Positions 55,085 through 64,000 of a stretch of DNA of 64,000 nt are shown here, piece by piece. Made by a program: the position numbers and the translations under genes. This DNA is from Agarophyton chilense (lineage: Eukaryota; Rhodophyta; Florideophyceae; Gracilariales; Gracilariaceae): NCBI GenBank assembly GCA_030374765.1, contig JARGXX010000120.1, positions 248,001-312,000 of the forward strand. The letters are read 5' to 3'. The notes beneath the pieces are model-generated. The model was not told where the DNA came from, ran no database searches, and worked only from the letters and a program-made list of their open reading frames with translations. Position 1 is the first letter of the stretch, and each line of letters begins with the position of its first letter.

Positions 55085-56100
55085 ATATCAACAAAGCATA
55101 TACTACGCAGAAAGAACCCACTCACCGCTCCAGGGTGGGGAAGATAAATTTCTTTAAGACACACAACCGTGAATAATACTTCAAGAAACTATAAGAATGG
55201 TGTTTCAAGGTACGCTGAAGTGAGTTTATCTGAGCTACGGGTGTGGTGACGTACCTGATTGATGACGGAGGACAACTGGCACATTGGCAATGTAATTGCG
55301 ATATCCCAACTGTCCTCTGTAGAGATACTTTTCATGCCTTCGACATGACAAGTATCTCTACTGAAAGACGACAATGTCGATCGCGGTTGAGTTTTGTCAG
55401 CTCTTTTGAGCTTTCGACACGTTCGGGACAGATCCGCTCGAATGGGCCTTGCCGCTCATGCTTTTTGTTCAGCTCAGCAAAGTACGATCGCATAGCAAAG
55501 CTGTGACGGTCATCCCATCGTCAGAAACCATTGCCCTTGCCAAGCCTACGAGCGATAGAGAAGTAGTTTCTTCGTCATCCGGTGAGTAAAAGTTAGCCAA
55601 AATCTGTCTGACGGAAGTTTTGGGGTTTGTGGGTTGACATTCTTCCCGAAGGACTCGTTCGCCCACTACAGGCGACTATGCCAATGAGGTTCAAATGAAG
55701 CGTGGTCGTGGTCCACAGCCTGGCACAAGTTTGTCTCGTTGACGCGTACCAATCGACGTATTCTCAAATACCAGCTCCTTACAAACCTCCATCGGAAGTC
55801 AAGACCCTCTGAAGACAATAGGGTTCTGTTGTTTTTCATGAAAAGGATCTTGTCAGCCTACACATTCTGGACGATGTCAATTCAGTCGGAATAAACTGAC
55901 CACACATATACTTCATACTTTTCGGCCAGGGATGCGATGCGGCCTTCCAAGTAGACCCTCATTAACAGAGTAGTTGCCACACAGCTGCCTTTCATTGGGT
56001 TGGTCTGGGACCTTCAAACGACCACGATTTCTCATGACCTGATCAAGCTTGCGCGCTACACATGCATGGCCGCTGATCCTGTCTCATATACCCAACGAAA
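55085..56100. other. No gene recognised; weak coding-like remnant on the minus strand
   Basis: A hairpin (55319-55361) is listed separately. On the minus strand at 55.5-56.1 kb, short protein-like stretches (for example LAEKYEVYVWSVYSD) alternate with stops, suggesting an old unidentified pseudogene or element. Confidence 0.35.
55319..55361. repeat. Hairpin with 18-bp arms and 7-base loop
   Basis: GTAGAGATACTTTTCATG pairs with CATGACAAGTATCTCTAC at 17 of 18 positions around CCTTCGA. It is isolated from any gene I can support and resembles a small foldback element or an RNA hairpin. Confidence 0.7.
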
Positions 56101-56767
56101 CCCAGCACGAGTCAGGTCCATCCTTCGAAAACTAATACGGGTGGCCGTCTCAATCCGCCCCGCTCTTTTCTTTCTGCATTGGACATTCTTCGTAACCCAT
56201 CGTGGAAAACCATCGACACGCTTGCTACAGCTGGCAGCGCGTCGGGAGATTTCGGCTCTTGAATGGAGGTTGTAAGGCCCCTCTCACGAATGAGGGTAGT
56301 TGATACTATGGAACGGACAACTTCTTGTTGTAGCTTGTCCGGACCTCCAGTGAAGGGATCCTGAACAAGGAACAAGACAGTTGTCAACTCGTTTGTTATC
56401 TCCTTTACTTTGGAGTCGGCGCTCCCCTCTGTGCCTTAAGTACTGTGCACAGGGGTGAGCGCCGCACATAATAATATCTAGATATAAACTTGGTTAGCCG
56501 GTTAACCTCTCTACACTACGGGACAATGGTTGCCACGTGACTACCCACTACAGTACATGCGCCGTTGCCAATCCGGTATTTCCCTAAACAGGGTCGAATC
56601 GGATGCGCCGTGGTGGTCCGAAATCCCACGTGTAATATACTACCTCACGGGCTATCTGCGGGGTGCCGCATCATAACTTCATCCTAGCCGTTGCACTCAC
56701 TTATGAGTATCATTATACTTAGCCAAAAGTATCTTCCATCGGCATTTCGACAGTGCAGAATACTACA
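56100..56767 (-). repeat. 3' LTR of the old family B gypsy element (left edge approximate)
   Basis: The right edge (56767) is clear: on the minus strand it begins TGTAGTATTCTGCACTG after CGGGAGGGATT. The segment TAGCTTGTCCGGACCTCC and the CTCCTTTACTTTGGAGTCGGCGCTC block align with the other family B LTRs. The left edge is placed by length and is uncertain. Confidence 0.7.
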
Positions 56768-56810
56768 AATCCCTCCCGTTAAGCGCGAAGCACCGGCGAC
56801 GCAAGACGTC

Positions 56811-57050
56811 TTTATATACCGGAGCATGCATCGGCATTACGAAATTTCTTCGACTTAACGAAAGTACCATCTGTTTCGAATTGATCAATGATGAACCCAT
56901 ATGCGCCGCACTACTGCAACAACAGAGACATACTCTCAGAGGGTCCTTACGCCAGCAGTGGCTTCGATTCTCAAGCTGCGGCGCCTTCGGCCTTCCGATC
57001 AATGTGGTCTCCTCGCGTGGGTTTCCACTCCTTGCCCTTACAGCCTTCTA
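56811..57050 (+). other. TATA-like box and start of an antisense ORF remnant (family B)
   Basis: TTTATATACC at 56811-56820 lies 44 bp inside the 3' LTR, as in the copy at 32.3 kb (43 bp). A plus-strand frame MNPYAPHYCNNRDILSEGPYA starts at 56891 and resembles in position and composition the MDPNAGSNPF start of the family B antisense protein. Only this short part is recognisable. Confidence 0.4.
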
Positions 57051-57185
57051 ATATATAATTTTAACCAAATTCTTCTGTTGACATGACTTCACGTTTCCCT
57101 AAGTAGTTCTTCTTCTTCTCGAGTGTTCTCGTCTTCTTCTCTGACATTGTTCGTCGGAAGGGAAAGGGGACTAGCAGTCGCTCCG

Positions 57186-60100
57186 CTAAATCGCGTCTAG
57201 AAATCCCATTACCGCGGTGTCGATCTCTACAGGGAGTGGTAATCGAATGCGGCGATGATATTGTACAACATTCGAGGGCGGGATATGAGTTATAGGCTCC
57301 CACGTATACGCTTCCGGAGGAAATCCGTACCAACAGATACAATACATTATCCTGTGGGTGTCTTTGTCTTCTCCGTGATCGATGATTCGATCCATGACGT
57401 ATTCCTGGGCATTTTCCAACGTTTCGGCGCATGATGCGAGGTTCCGGTTCACCTGCTTATACCGTCTGACAAACGAACTCGTTGAATCCTTAAGGGGTGT
57501 GATAACGTTGTCGTTTCCTTGAACCTCCCGAGAGAGCGCTTTAGAACTCCCTATATCTTCAGGTTGAACCTTCGTATTCTGTTCGGACAGCTGAGGGCTT
57601 TTTTGTGCCACTGTTGTGTCGTTCTCGGCTTCTAACAGCATAGTAGTCGGGTAGACTGTTATCCGTTTTTCTTCACGTTGTGTGTTCTTTCTGTCCTTCT
57701 TAGGGGCCTTAGCCAAACTGGGCTTCTTCACCGAGGGTTTGGCCGGAGGTGCATTCACAACTAATGGAGATTTAGCTTCATTCTTCGCCTTCTTCTCTTT
57801 GGTCAGCTGACAAGCACGATCGCTCAGCGAGTGGCGTTCCACTTGACGGTTCAACTTGGATGGGTAATGGCGTGTGTGCAGCTGCTTCTGGACCGCATCT
57901 AATTGGACCAAATTTGAAAATATCTTTCCTGTCTTCAGGTACTGTGGTCGTACCAGAGTGCTGTGTCTTGCTACGGGGCTTATTCAGATTTTTCGAAGAA
58001 TTTCCGTCGGATGCCACTTTACTGCCGCGCAGCGGGAGGCCACGAGCTGTGTCAGTGCCGTGTGCCACGGAAGGCGGATCGTCTGAGTCGGCGAGTAGCT
58101 CCCGTTCCTGCTGATAAACAGCGCTTTCTTTCCCAGTTTCGTGGTGTTCCGGGTTGTCTGGTACGGTTTCAACACGATCGCGCGAAAGTCGTTCAACGTC
58201 CTCTCCTGTCTTGAGAACTACCGTGTAATCGGTTAACTCCATTACTTTGAAAGGTCTGAATGCTACCGGTAGCATTTTGGGACGTGGTCCATCCTGCTTT
58301 TCCAATCGTTCCACTGGAACAAACGCGTATCCCTCCACTCTGATATCTGAAAACTGTCTTCGCCGTCGGGCGTCCGAATTAAGTTTGTAGCGCGCTTGCG
58401 TTTTCGCCAATTCTCGAGCCGCTTGCTCTGTTCTTAACCTCAGGTCGTTTCTCCACCTCAGATGGTTCTTCGCGGGTGTCGGTTTGTCTTCCTCGACTTT
58501 GTCCAACCTTAAAGGCAGTGACGGTGGGCTAAGTGATATCACGAGATCAAAAGGAGCCGCCTTGGTAGACGTATGCACTTGCGTGTTGTACGCATAACAG
58601 AGTGTGTCTATGTACATCTCCCACTCCTTCGGGTGATCCGCGATGTAATGCCGAAGAGCGGTTAATAACGTACGGTTGTAGCGTTACATCTAAACATTAC
58701 ACTGTGGGTGGTAGGTCGTGGTAAACAAGTTCTTGATGCCCATTATTCGGCAGACGTTCTGAAAGAACTTAGCAACGAACTGTTTTCCATTATCTGATAG
58801 CAGCACTTCCGGCGGTCCATACACATACACCCAGTGTTTGATTAAAGCCTGAGCTATTACAGAGGCGATTATCCTCTTCAACGGTACAGCCCGTAAAAGT
58901 TTTGATAATCGATCCTTAATTACCAGTTGGTAGCGATATCCTTCATTGGAATAAATTAGCTCTCCAAGTATGTCGATGCTGACGAATTGTAGAGGCGCCC
59001 TCGCCGGTAATAGTGTCATCTTTTTCCTCTTCTTATATAGTTGGCCGCGATTCATCGCACACGTTCGCCATAGCTTTACCGTAGCATGGCAGTCCATTGC
59101 CAACGTTGGCCAATAGAAGTCCCTTCTTAGGGTCATAAATAACCTTGTTCCCCCTGGGTCCCTAAATAGCTTCGCATAATGGGCCAAGTAGAGTGCACGA
59201 CTCTTCAAAGCGTGCAGAACCACGATCTGATCATGCTTTTCGACATGTCTGAGCAATATACCTCGTGAATCGAGCGAAAAGGGCAACTCCTCCCCTCCGT
59301 TCAGACGAGAGCGTATCGCTGTACAGAAGATATCTGTGAGTTGCTCGTTGAGGAGCTCAGTGATCGAGATAAGCTCGAGTTGATCAGGAGATTCAGTTTC
59401 ATGGGTTGCCACTAGAGGGTCCAAGTGGGAGTAATCCCCTTCAGCTTCTTGATCTTCAAGTTGCGTTTCATCGTTGTTCATCTCCATTGAGAAACACGGT
59501 AGATATTCATCGATTTCTACTTGGGTTTCCCCTAAAGTTTCCAATCGCGAGAAATCGTGGGCCTGTATGTTAGCCAGTCCCTTTTTATATTTATCTTCGA
59601 AATCGAATTCAGATAGTCGTAAGCGCCAACGTCGTAATCTCCCGGAGTGGTCTGTTATTGATTATAACCAATTTAAGGACGAATTACCCGTATAGATGAT
59701 AAAAGTTTCTCTCTGGAGATAGGGTCGTAAAGTAGTCAGCGCCTAAACTACCGCAAGGCATTCTTTTTCTGATCGGGAGTAATTCTTCTCTGCAGCGTTC
59801 AGCGTTCGTGACCAGTACCCGATTGGTTTCCTCTGACCGTCCGGATGGGTCCGAAAAAGGCCGAACCCTACCTGATACTCACTGCAGTCGGTATCCAAAG
59901 AATAGGGTAGGTTAGGTTTGGGCAAGGCCAAGATTGACGCTGTGACGAGTTTTGTCTTCAAACTCTTGAAGGCTTAGTGTTTGGCGGATCCGACTTCCTC
60001 GAGCTTAAGAGGCTGTCCTTTACGCAACAATTCGTTCAATGGGGCTGCAATGTGCGAGTAGTGCAGTGTGAATTGTCTGTAGACGTTACATAATCCATGG

Positions 60101-61950
60101 AAGGATCGCAACTGGGTCTGTGTGGACGGTGGTTGCGATTTGCAGACTGCCACTGTCTGAGCTTCATGAATTGCAAGCTGACCAGGCTTAATTATGTGGC
60201 CCAAATACTTCACAGTATTAGCGAACCATTCGCACTTCTTGAACTTCAAAGTTATAACTGCTTTCTGCAACGCTTTGAGGATCTCTTCCACACGTCGCAT
60301 ATGACGTTCCATATCTTGAGAGAAGGTAATGACATCGTCTAGATAGACTAGACATGTTTTCCATTTCTACTTCGAGAGTAATATGTCTAGGGCGCGCTGG
60401 AAAGTTGCCGGAGCATTGGTGAGGCCAAAGAGCATTCGCTTGAAACGGTGTAGTCCAGCGTGTGACACAAATGTAGTCTTATCCTGATCTTTTTCGGCTA
60501 CAGGAACCAGCCAATAGCTAGTGTTGGCGTCAAGCGTGGTGAACACCTTCGCACCGCCTAAGATGTCTATACACTCTTCCATGCGAGGCAGTGGATAGGT
60601 ATCCCGTATCGTAACTGCCTTAAGTTTCCGGTAGTTGAAAAAGAATCGTAAAGAACCATCAGGTTTTGGGAGTAAAACCACAGGTGAAGGCCAAGCAGAT
60701 TGTGCTGCTTCTATTTGTCCCGCTTCGAGCATCTTGGCAACATTGTCCTCCTCGATCTGACGATTTCGAGGTCCTGCTCTGTAATGTGGCTGAGAAATGG
60801 GACGAAATCCCGGAATAACATCACTATGATGTTCTATGGCGGGGATCTCTCCTAGTTTTCCTGTTCACATAGAGACATACTTTTCAAAATTTGTTTGATT
60901 CTTTCCTTATATCCTTCGGGATTATTCTCGAGAACTAGTTCTTCTACCAGCTTGTCTTGGTCCTTCTGTTCTTCTGTCGATTGCGACTGCTCTCTGGGAC
61001 CTTCATGTTCGCCAGTTGATTCGTCTGACCAATCAACAAACCCTAGACTTCTGCGGTAGAGACATCAGTTAGAACCACTGCTATTGGGTGCGGCAGAGCA
61101 GCTGCAACGATTTGATTCTTCGGAAAATGATAATCTTGATCGGTTAAGTTACTAATGAGAATTCGGAAGGGTTTGTCCGTTTCAACTTGGGCAATTCCAT
61201 TGGCTGCGAGAAGTCCTCGATGCTCGTACATAGCTGCATTAGGCTGGATTACCACGAGACCGTGTTGTTGTGTTATCACTTGTACCCATGTTTAGGATTG
61301 AGCCTTTCACACTGTAGGCTTCGACCTACGAATCTTTGGTGATGTACGACCACGAGTTAACTCGTATTCCATTGAGGGTGGAAGTGGAGCAGCCGTAGGG
61401 ACTTTTCGTAGTGGTCTTCTCACTATAAGCACTGTTGAGCCATCGTCTAACGTGACTAGTTAATTCCGAAAGCGGATTGCTGCGACAAATCTGTCACAAT
61501 AATCACACCCCAAAACAACTGGTGCGGCCAGTGACTTACAGACAATAAACGTCACCTTCACTAAAAAGTGTCAGATTCGAACGAGCAACTTCACTGTTTC
61601 AAGTGTTCTCACTGCATTTTTATTAGCATATCGGATATTTGGCAACGAACCGTAACGAATTTTTTCCTGACCGATTGGTCCTAGTTCGGATATCCGAATA
61701 AGGTTCGGTCCGGCGCCTGTATCAAGAACTGTCAGGCGGGGGATCAATGAATCCTTATCTGAGCCGATGTCGGCATTAAATTTATAGTTCCTCTTCTTCA
61801 TTATCATAATAAAGTTTTCCCGTTTCGACGGACAAGTATAAAGTCTCCAAGGACGTTTAAGTTCACAATCAAACTGTACTCTCTTTCCAACGGACGGATT
61901 CAATCCGCTCGACGGAATATGATGAGTCCTCATCAGGACTTTGGGTCTCC
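57186..61950 (-). pseudogene. Family B gypsy pol region with chromodomain, old copy (fossil part)
   Basis: The chromodomain lies at about 57230-57420 (EYVMDRIIDHGE, YCICWYGFPPEAYTWEP, VVQYHRR). Integrase is about 58500-59300 (CRTCAMNR, IDILGELIYSNEG, SDNGKQFVAKFFQ, TTYHPQC). RNase H and RT are about 59500-60740 (LDTDCSEYQVGFGLFR; FTTLDANTSYW; YLGHIIKPG). A protease-like VLDTGAGPNLIR is near 61710-61750. A chimera with family A is unlikely because all blocks match the 22-33 kb copy best. Confidence 0.8.
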
Positions 61951-62172
61951 AAGCGCGGGAACAAGGAGGCGAGTACTCCCTGGTCGGCTCTACGCAATGG
62001 AATAGGGCTGAGCCGACAGAGGTTCCCTCACTTAGTTTCCCGACTGAGGCGGGTCATTCGCCCTCGGGGCGTTGCTTGCAACTTGCGGATTAGCCTGTGG
62101 TGCTTCAGTGATCTAAAATACTGGAGCTCCTGATTGACGTCCAGGATGGTACCTAAGCCGTGCTTTCATCTT

Positions 62173-63760
62173 TCAGTAGGTACCAGCTGGCACTCGGGTT
62201 CTTTCCTCCTCTGTGAGAGTCGCGTAATTCGTGAGAACGCGAACTAAATCCTTTGCAGGAAGGGTACATTCTGAAGACAGATGATGACGGCCATAGCACA
62301 TATAGCATATTAACGCTTCACGGCGTGCTGCCAACATCGGTTGTGATCGAGACGCTATTCGCGTGTCAACCCATCCAGGTTTTCCATTCTTGAATCCTCC
62401 TGCCGGGGGTTTCATGTATGCACGTGATTCTTAAAAACTGCCCTCCATAGCTATTAGCGTTTCTTTTTCCTGGGATTCTGAGTGAGATAGATCCTCTGTG
62501 GGCATCGATGAATGCCAATCGTCCATAAGGTGAAAAGCATCGTGTTGCAATTGGTTATCGTGTCTAACAAACGACGACTCTCGAGAGTCCAGTGGAGATT
62601 CCAGGTGGAACACCTTTCGAGTGGGCTTCGCGGCTTGTTTGCGTCCTTCCTCCGCTTTGGATGCACCAAGCGTTGTGGTGTTCCGCGTAACTCTGCGGGC
62701 TCTTACAGCGTCACCTTCAGCTTGCGCAAACTGAACCAACTCCAGAAATGGGGTTCTTCCATGCTTCTCTTGAAACCGAGCCACCAGAGATTTGATGTTG
62801 GGATTGAGTCCATCGATGAACAAGTTAATCTTGTCCTCCGTTGCGTGAACGTTTCAACAGCGCTTGGAAATTCTGTTAAACCTCGGGCTGCACTCTGCTT
62901 CTCCCTCACCAGGTATCTGGGTCACATTACGAAGAGTCAGGATAGCCTGTCAGATTGCGTTCGATGTCGCATAGCTTCGCAGTAAGTACTGTACTGCCTC
63001 CGGCCAGGATGTCACACCTCCTTCCTCAGCAGTCAAGGATCCACAAACAGAGCGATATTGCTCGGACGCATAACCCATCAAGAAATGTGGTAATGAAACC
63101 CAAGCTTGAGGTTCACTCATTTCCAAGGTGTCCGCCTCGGCAACGAAATGAGTAAAGAACTCGATATCGAGAATGGGCGTTTTGCCACCAAAGACTAGAT
63201 CATTCAGTAAAATCTTCAACCGCCTAATGTGGTCCTTGAACTTTGAAGTTTCGCAACCCGATCGCTTCTTTTCTCCTCTCTTCACGCGATAATACATGTA
63301 GTCCAGGACTGTCTGATACAACGGATTCGTGCAAGGAAGTGGACTGAGACGCTTGTACCTAGGACCCTTCTTCCTTAATAGCCCAGAAGACTTGTTCCTC
63401 TCCCTAGAACGGGAACTGCGATCATCATCATCACCACTGGTATCGTCAGTGGACGTATTCGAGGAGCCCGACTCGTCAGTACTGGAGTCCTCATCCTCCA
63501 ATCCTTATGAATCATCAATAGTGTCCGGCTAGGAATTTCTCTTCTTGCGATGTATTGACTTCGATTTCCTCGATCGCTCTTCCATCAAGGGGACTTCATT
63601 TTTGTCTTTCACAACTTTGGTAGCAGTAGTCTGTGTATTCACTACTTCCACCAGGCGTTTCAGACGAGGGTTAATTCGAGAGAGGATTTCCTCAACGTCA
63701 ACGGTCAGGCCCGGTGAAGACTCTGGAGCATTACCATGCTTTTCCATTACTTGGTTCAAA
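62173..63760 (-). pseudogene. Family B gypsy gag region, old copy (fossil part)
   Basis: It contains a canonical zinc knuckle CYMCYGRHHLSSEC (C-x2-C-x4-H-x4-C) near 62260-62310. The capsid segment is MFIDGLNPNIKSLVARFQEKHGR. The charged Ser/Asp block is STDESGSSNTSTDDTSGDDDD, and the shared segment CTNPLYQTVLDYMYYR is also present. It continues to the coiled-coil region near 63.7 kb. Confidence 0.8.
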
Positions 63761-64000
63761 TCATCTCACAGGGTTCTCACAACCGCGGGAATCGGGTCCC
63801 TTTCTTCTCGACGAGAGAGTACGCCTTTGTAGAGCAACGCCCAGTTAGGGGATACTTGAAGATGCAACTCATAGAATGAGGATTGAACCCTCCGAGGGTT
63901 ATGATTATGATCCCCTCTATGGTGTGCTGAGGTGGAACTGTTTTCTGGTTATATTTCGCCTATAAGGGAAAATTCGGATGGCCCATGGTTGGATTGGCCC
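63761..64000 (-). other. Leader region upstream of the old family B gag; window edge
   Basis: This is expected to hold the N-terminus of Gag and the untranslated leader. No LTR sequence is reached before the window ends. Confidence 0.4.

Larger units (their letters stand above)
56100..64000 (-). mobile_element. Old Ty3/gypsy chromovirus, family B, running off the window
   Basis: The 3' LTR (about 56100-56767), polypurine tract, chromodomain, integrase, RNase H, RT, protease and gag are all present in order on the minus strand; the 5' LTR lies beyond 64000. The LTR and the DNA next to it match family B, but its first 100 bp are a third U3 variant. It is heavily decayed, with at least ten breaks, and little of the antisense ORF is recognisable, so it is the oldest gypsy copy here. 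Confidence 0.88.

Overview
The window is eukaryotic nuclear DNA dominated by transposable elements. The one clear conserved metabolic gene is an intronless, plastid-type carotenoid isomerase (CRTISO-like, 685-2421, minus). Together with compact TATA-driven single-exon genes for secreted Cys-rich proteins and dense Ty3/gypsy and Ty1/copia elements, this suggests a red alga (florideophyte, Chondrus-like). That assignment is inference; no rRNA or plastid marker is present.

Layout. 0.7-2.4 kb: CRTISO. 2.65-8.15 kb: a Ty1/copia element with 86-88 bp LTRs, its RT region split by an 865-bp solo LTR (family C). 8.6-10.4 kb: a dead pogo-like (DDE_1) transposase split by a solo LTR of gypsy family B. 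13.1-13.9 kb: a candidate solo LTR beside a second pogo-like fragment. 15.6-18.4 kb: a decayed CACTA/EnSpm-type Tnp2 transposase. 18.4-22.3 kb: nothing recognised. 22.3-33.0 kb: a chromodomain Ty3/gypsy element of family B. 33.04-44.81 kb: a very young 11.8-kb chromodomain Ty3/gypsy element of family A, with exact TSDs and LTRs differing at 7 of 794 positions. 44.8-45.0 kb: a fragment resembling Uma2 (DUF820) nuclease. 46.8-47.2 kb: a secreted protein with a duplicated six-Cys CPGP...CC module. 49.8-51.1 kb: an apparently intact Tc1 (DD34E) transposon with a symmetric IR/DR end structure. 51.3-51.8 kb: a second secreted basic Cys-rich gene with a clear TATA box, beside a 16-bp minisatellite. 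54.2-55.1 kb: a second family C solo LTR with an exact TSD. About 56.1-64.0 kb: an old family B gypsy element that runs off the window.

Most unusual system. The two well-preserved chromoviruses (families A and B) are clearly diverged, yet both carry an extra ORF between the end of pol and the 3' LTR, on the strand opposite gag-pol and converging tail-to-tail with it. The two antisense proteins are recognisably homologous over most of their length and I do not recognise the domain. A TATA-like box facing the antisense direction lies about 44-61 bp inside the 3' LTR in all three gypsy elements (44, 43 and 61 bp). This suggests a dedicated antisense transcription unit.

LTR elements are reported as fossils: parts, ends, relative age and approximate state only.
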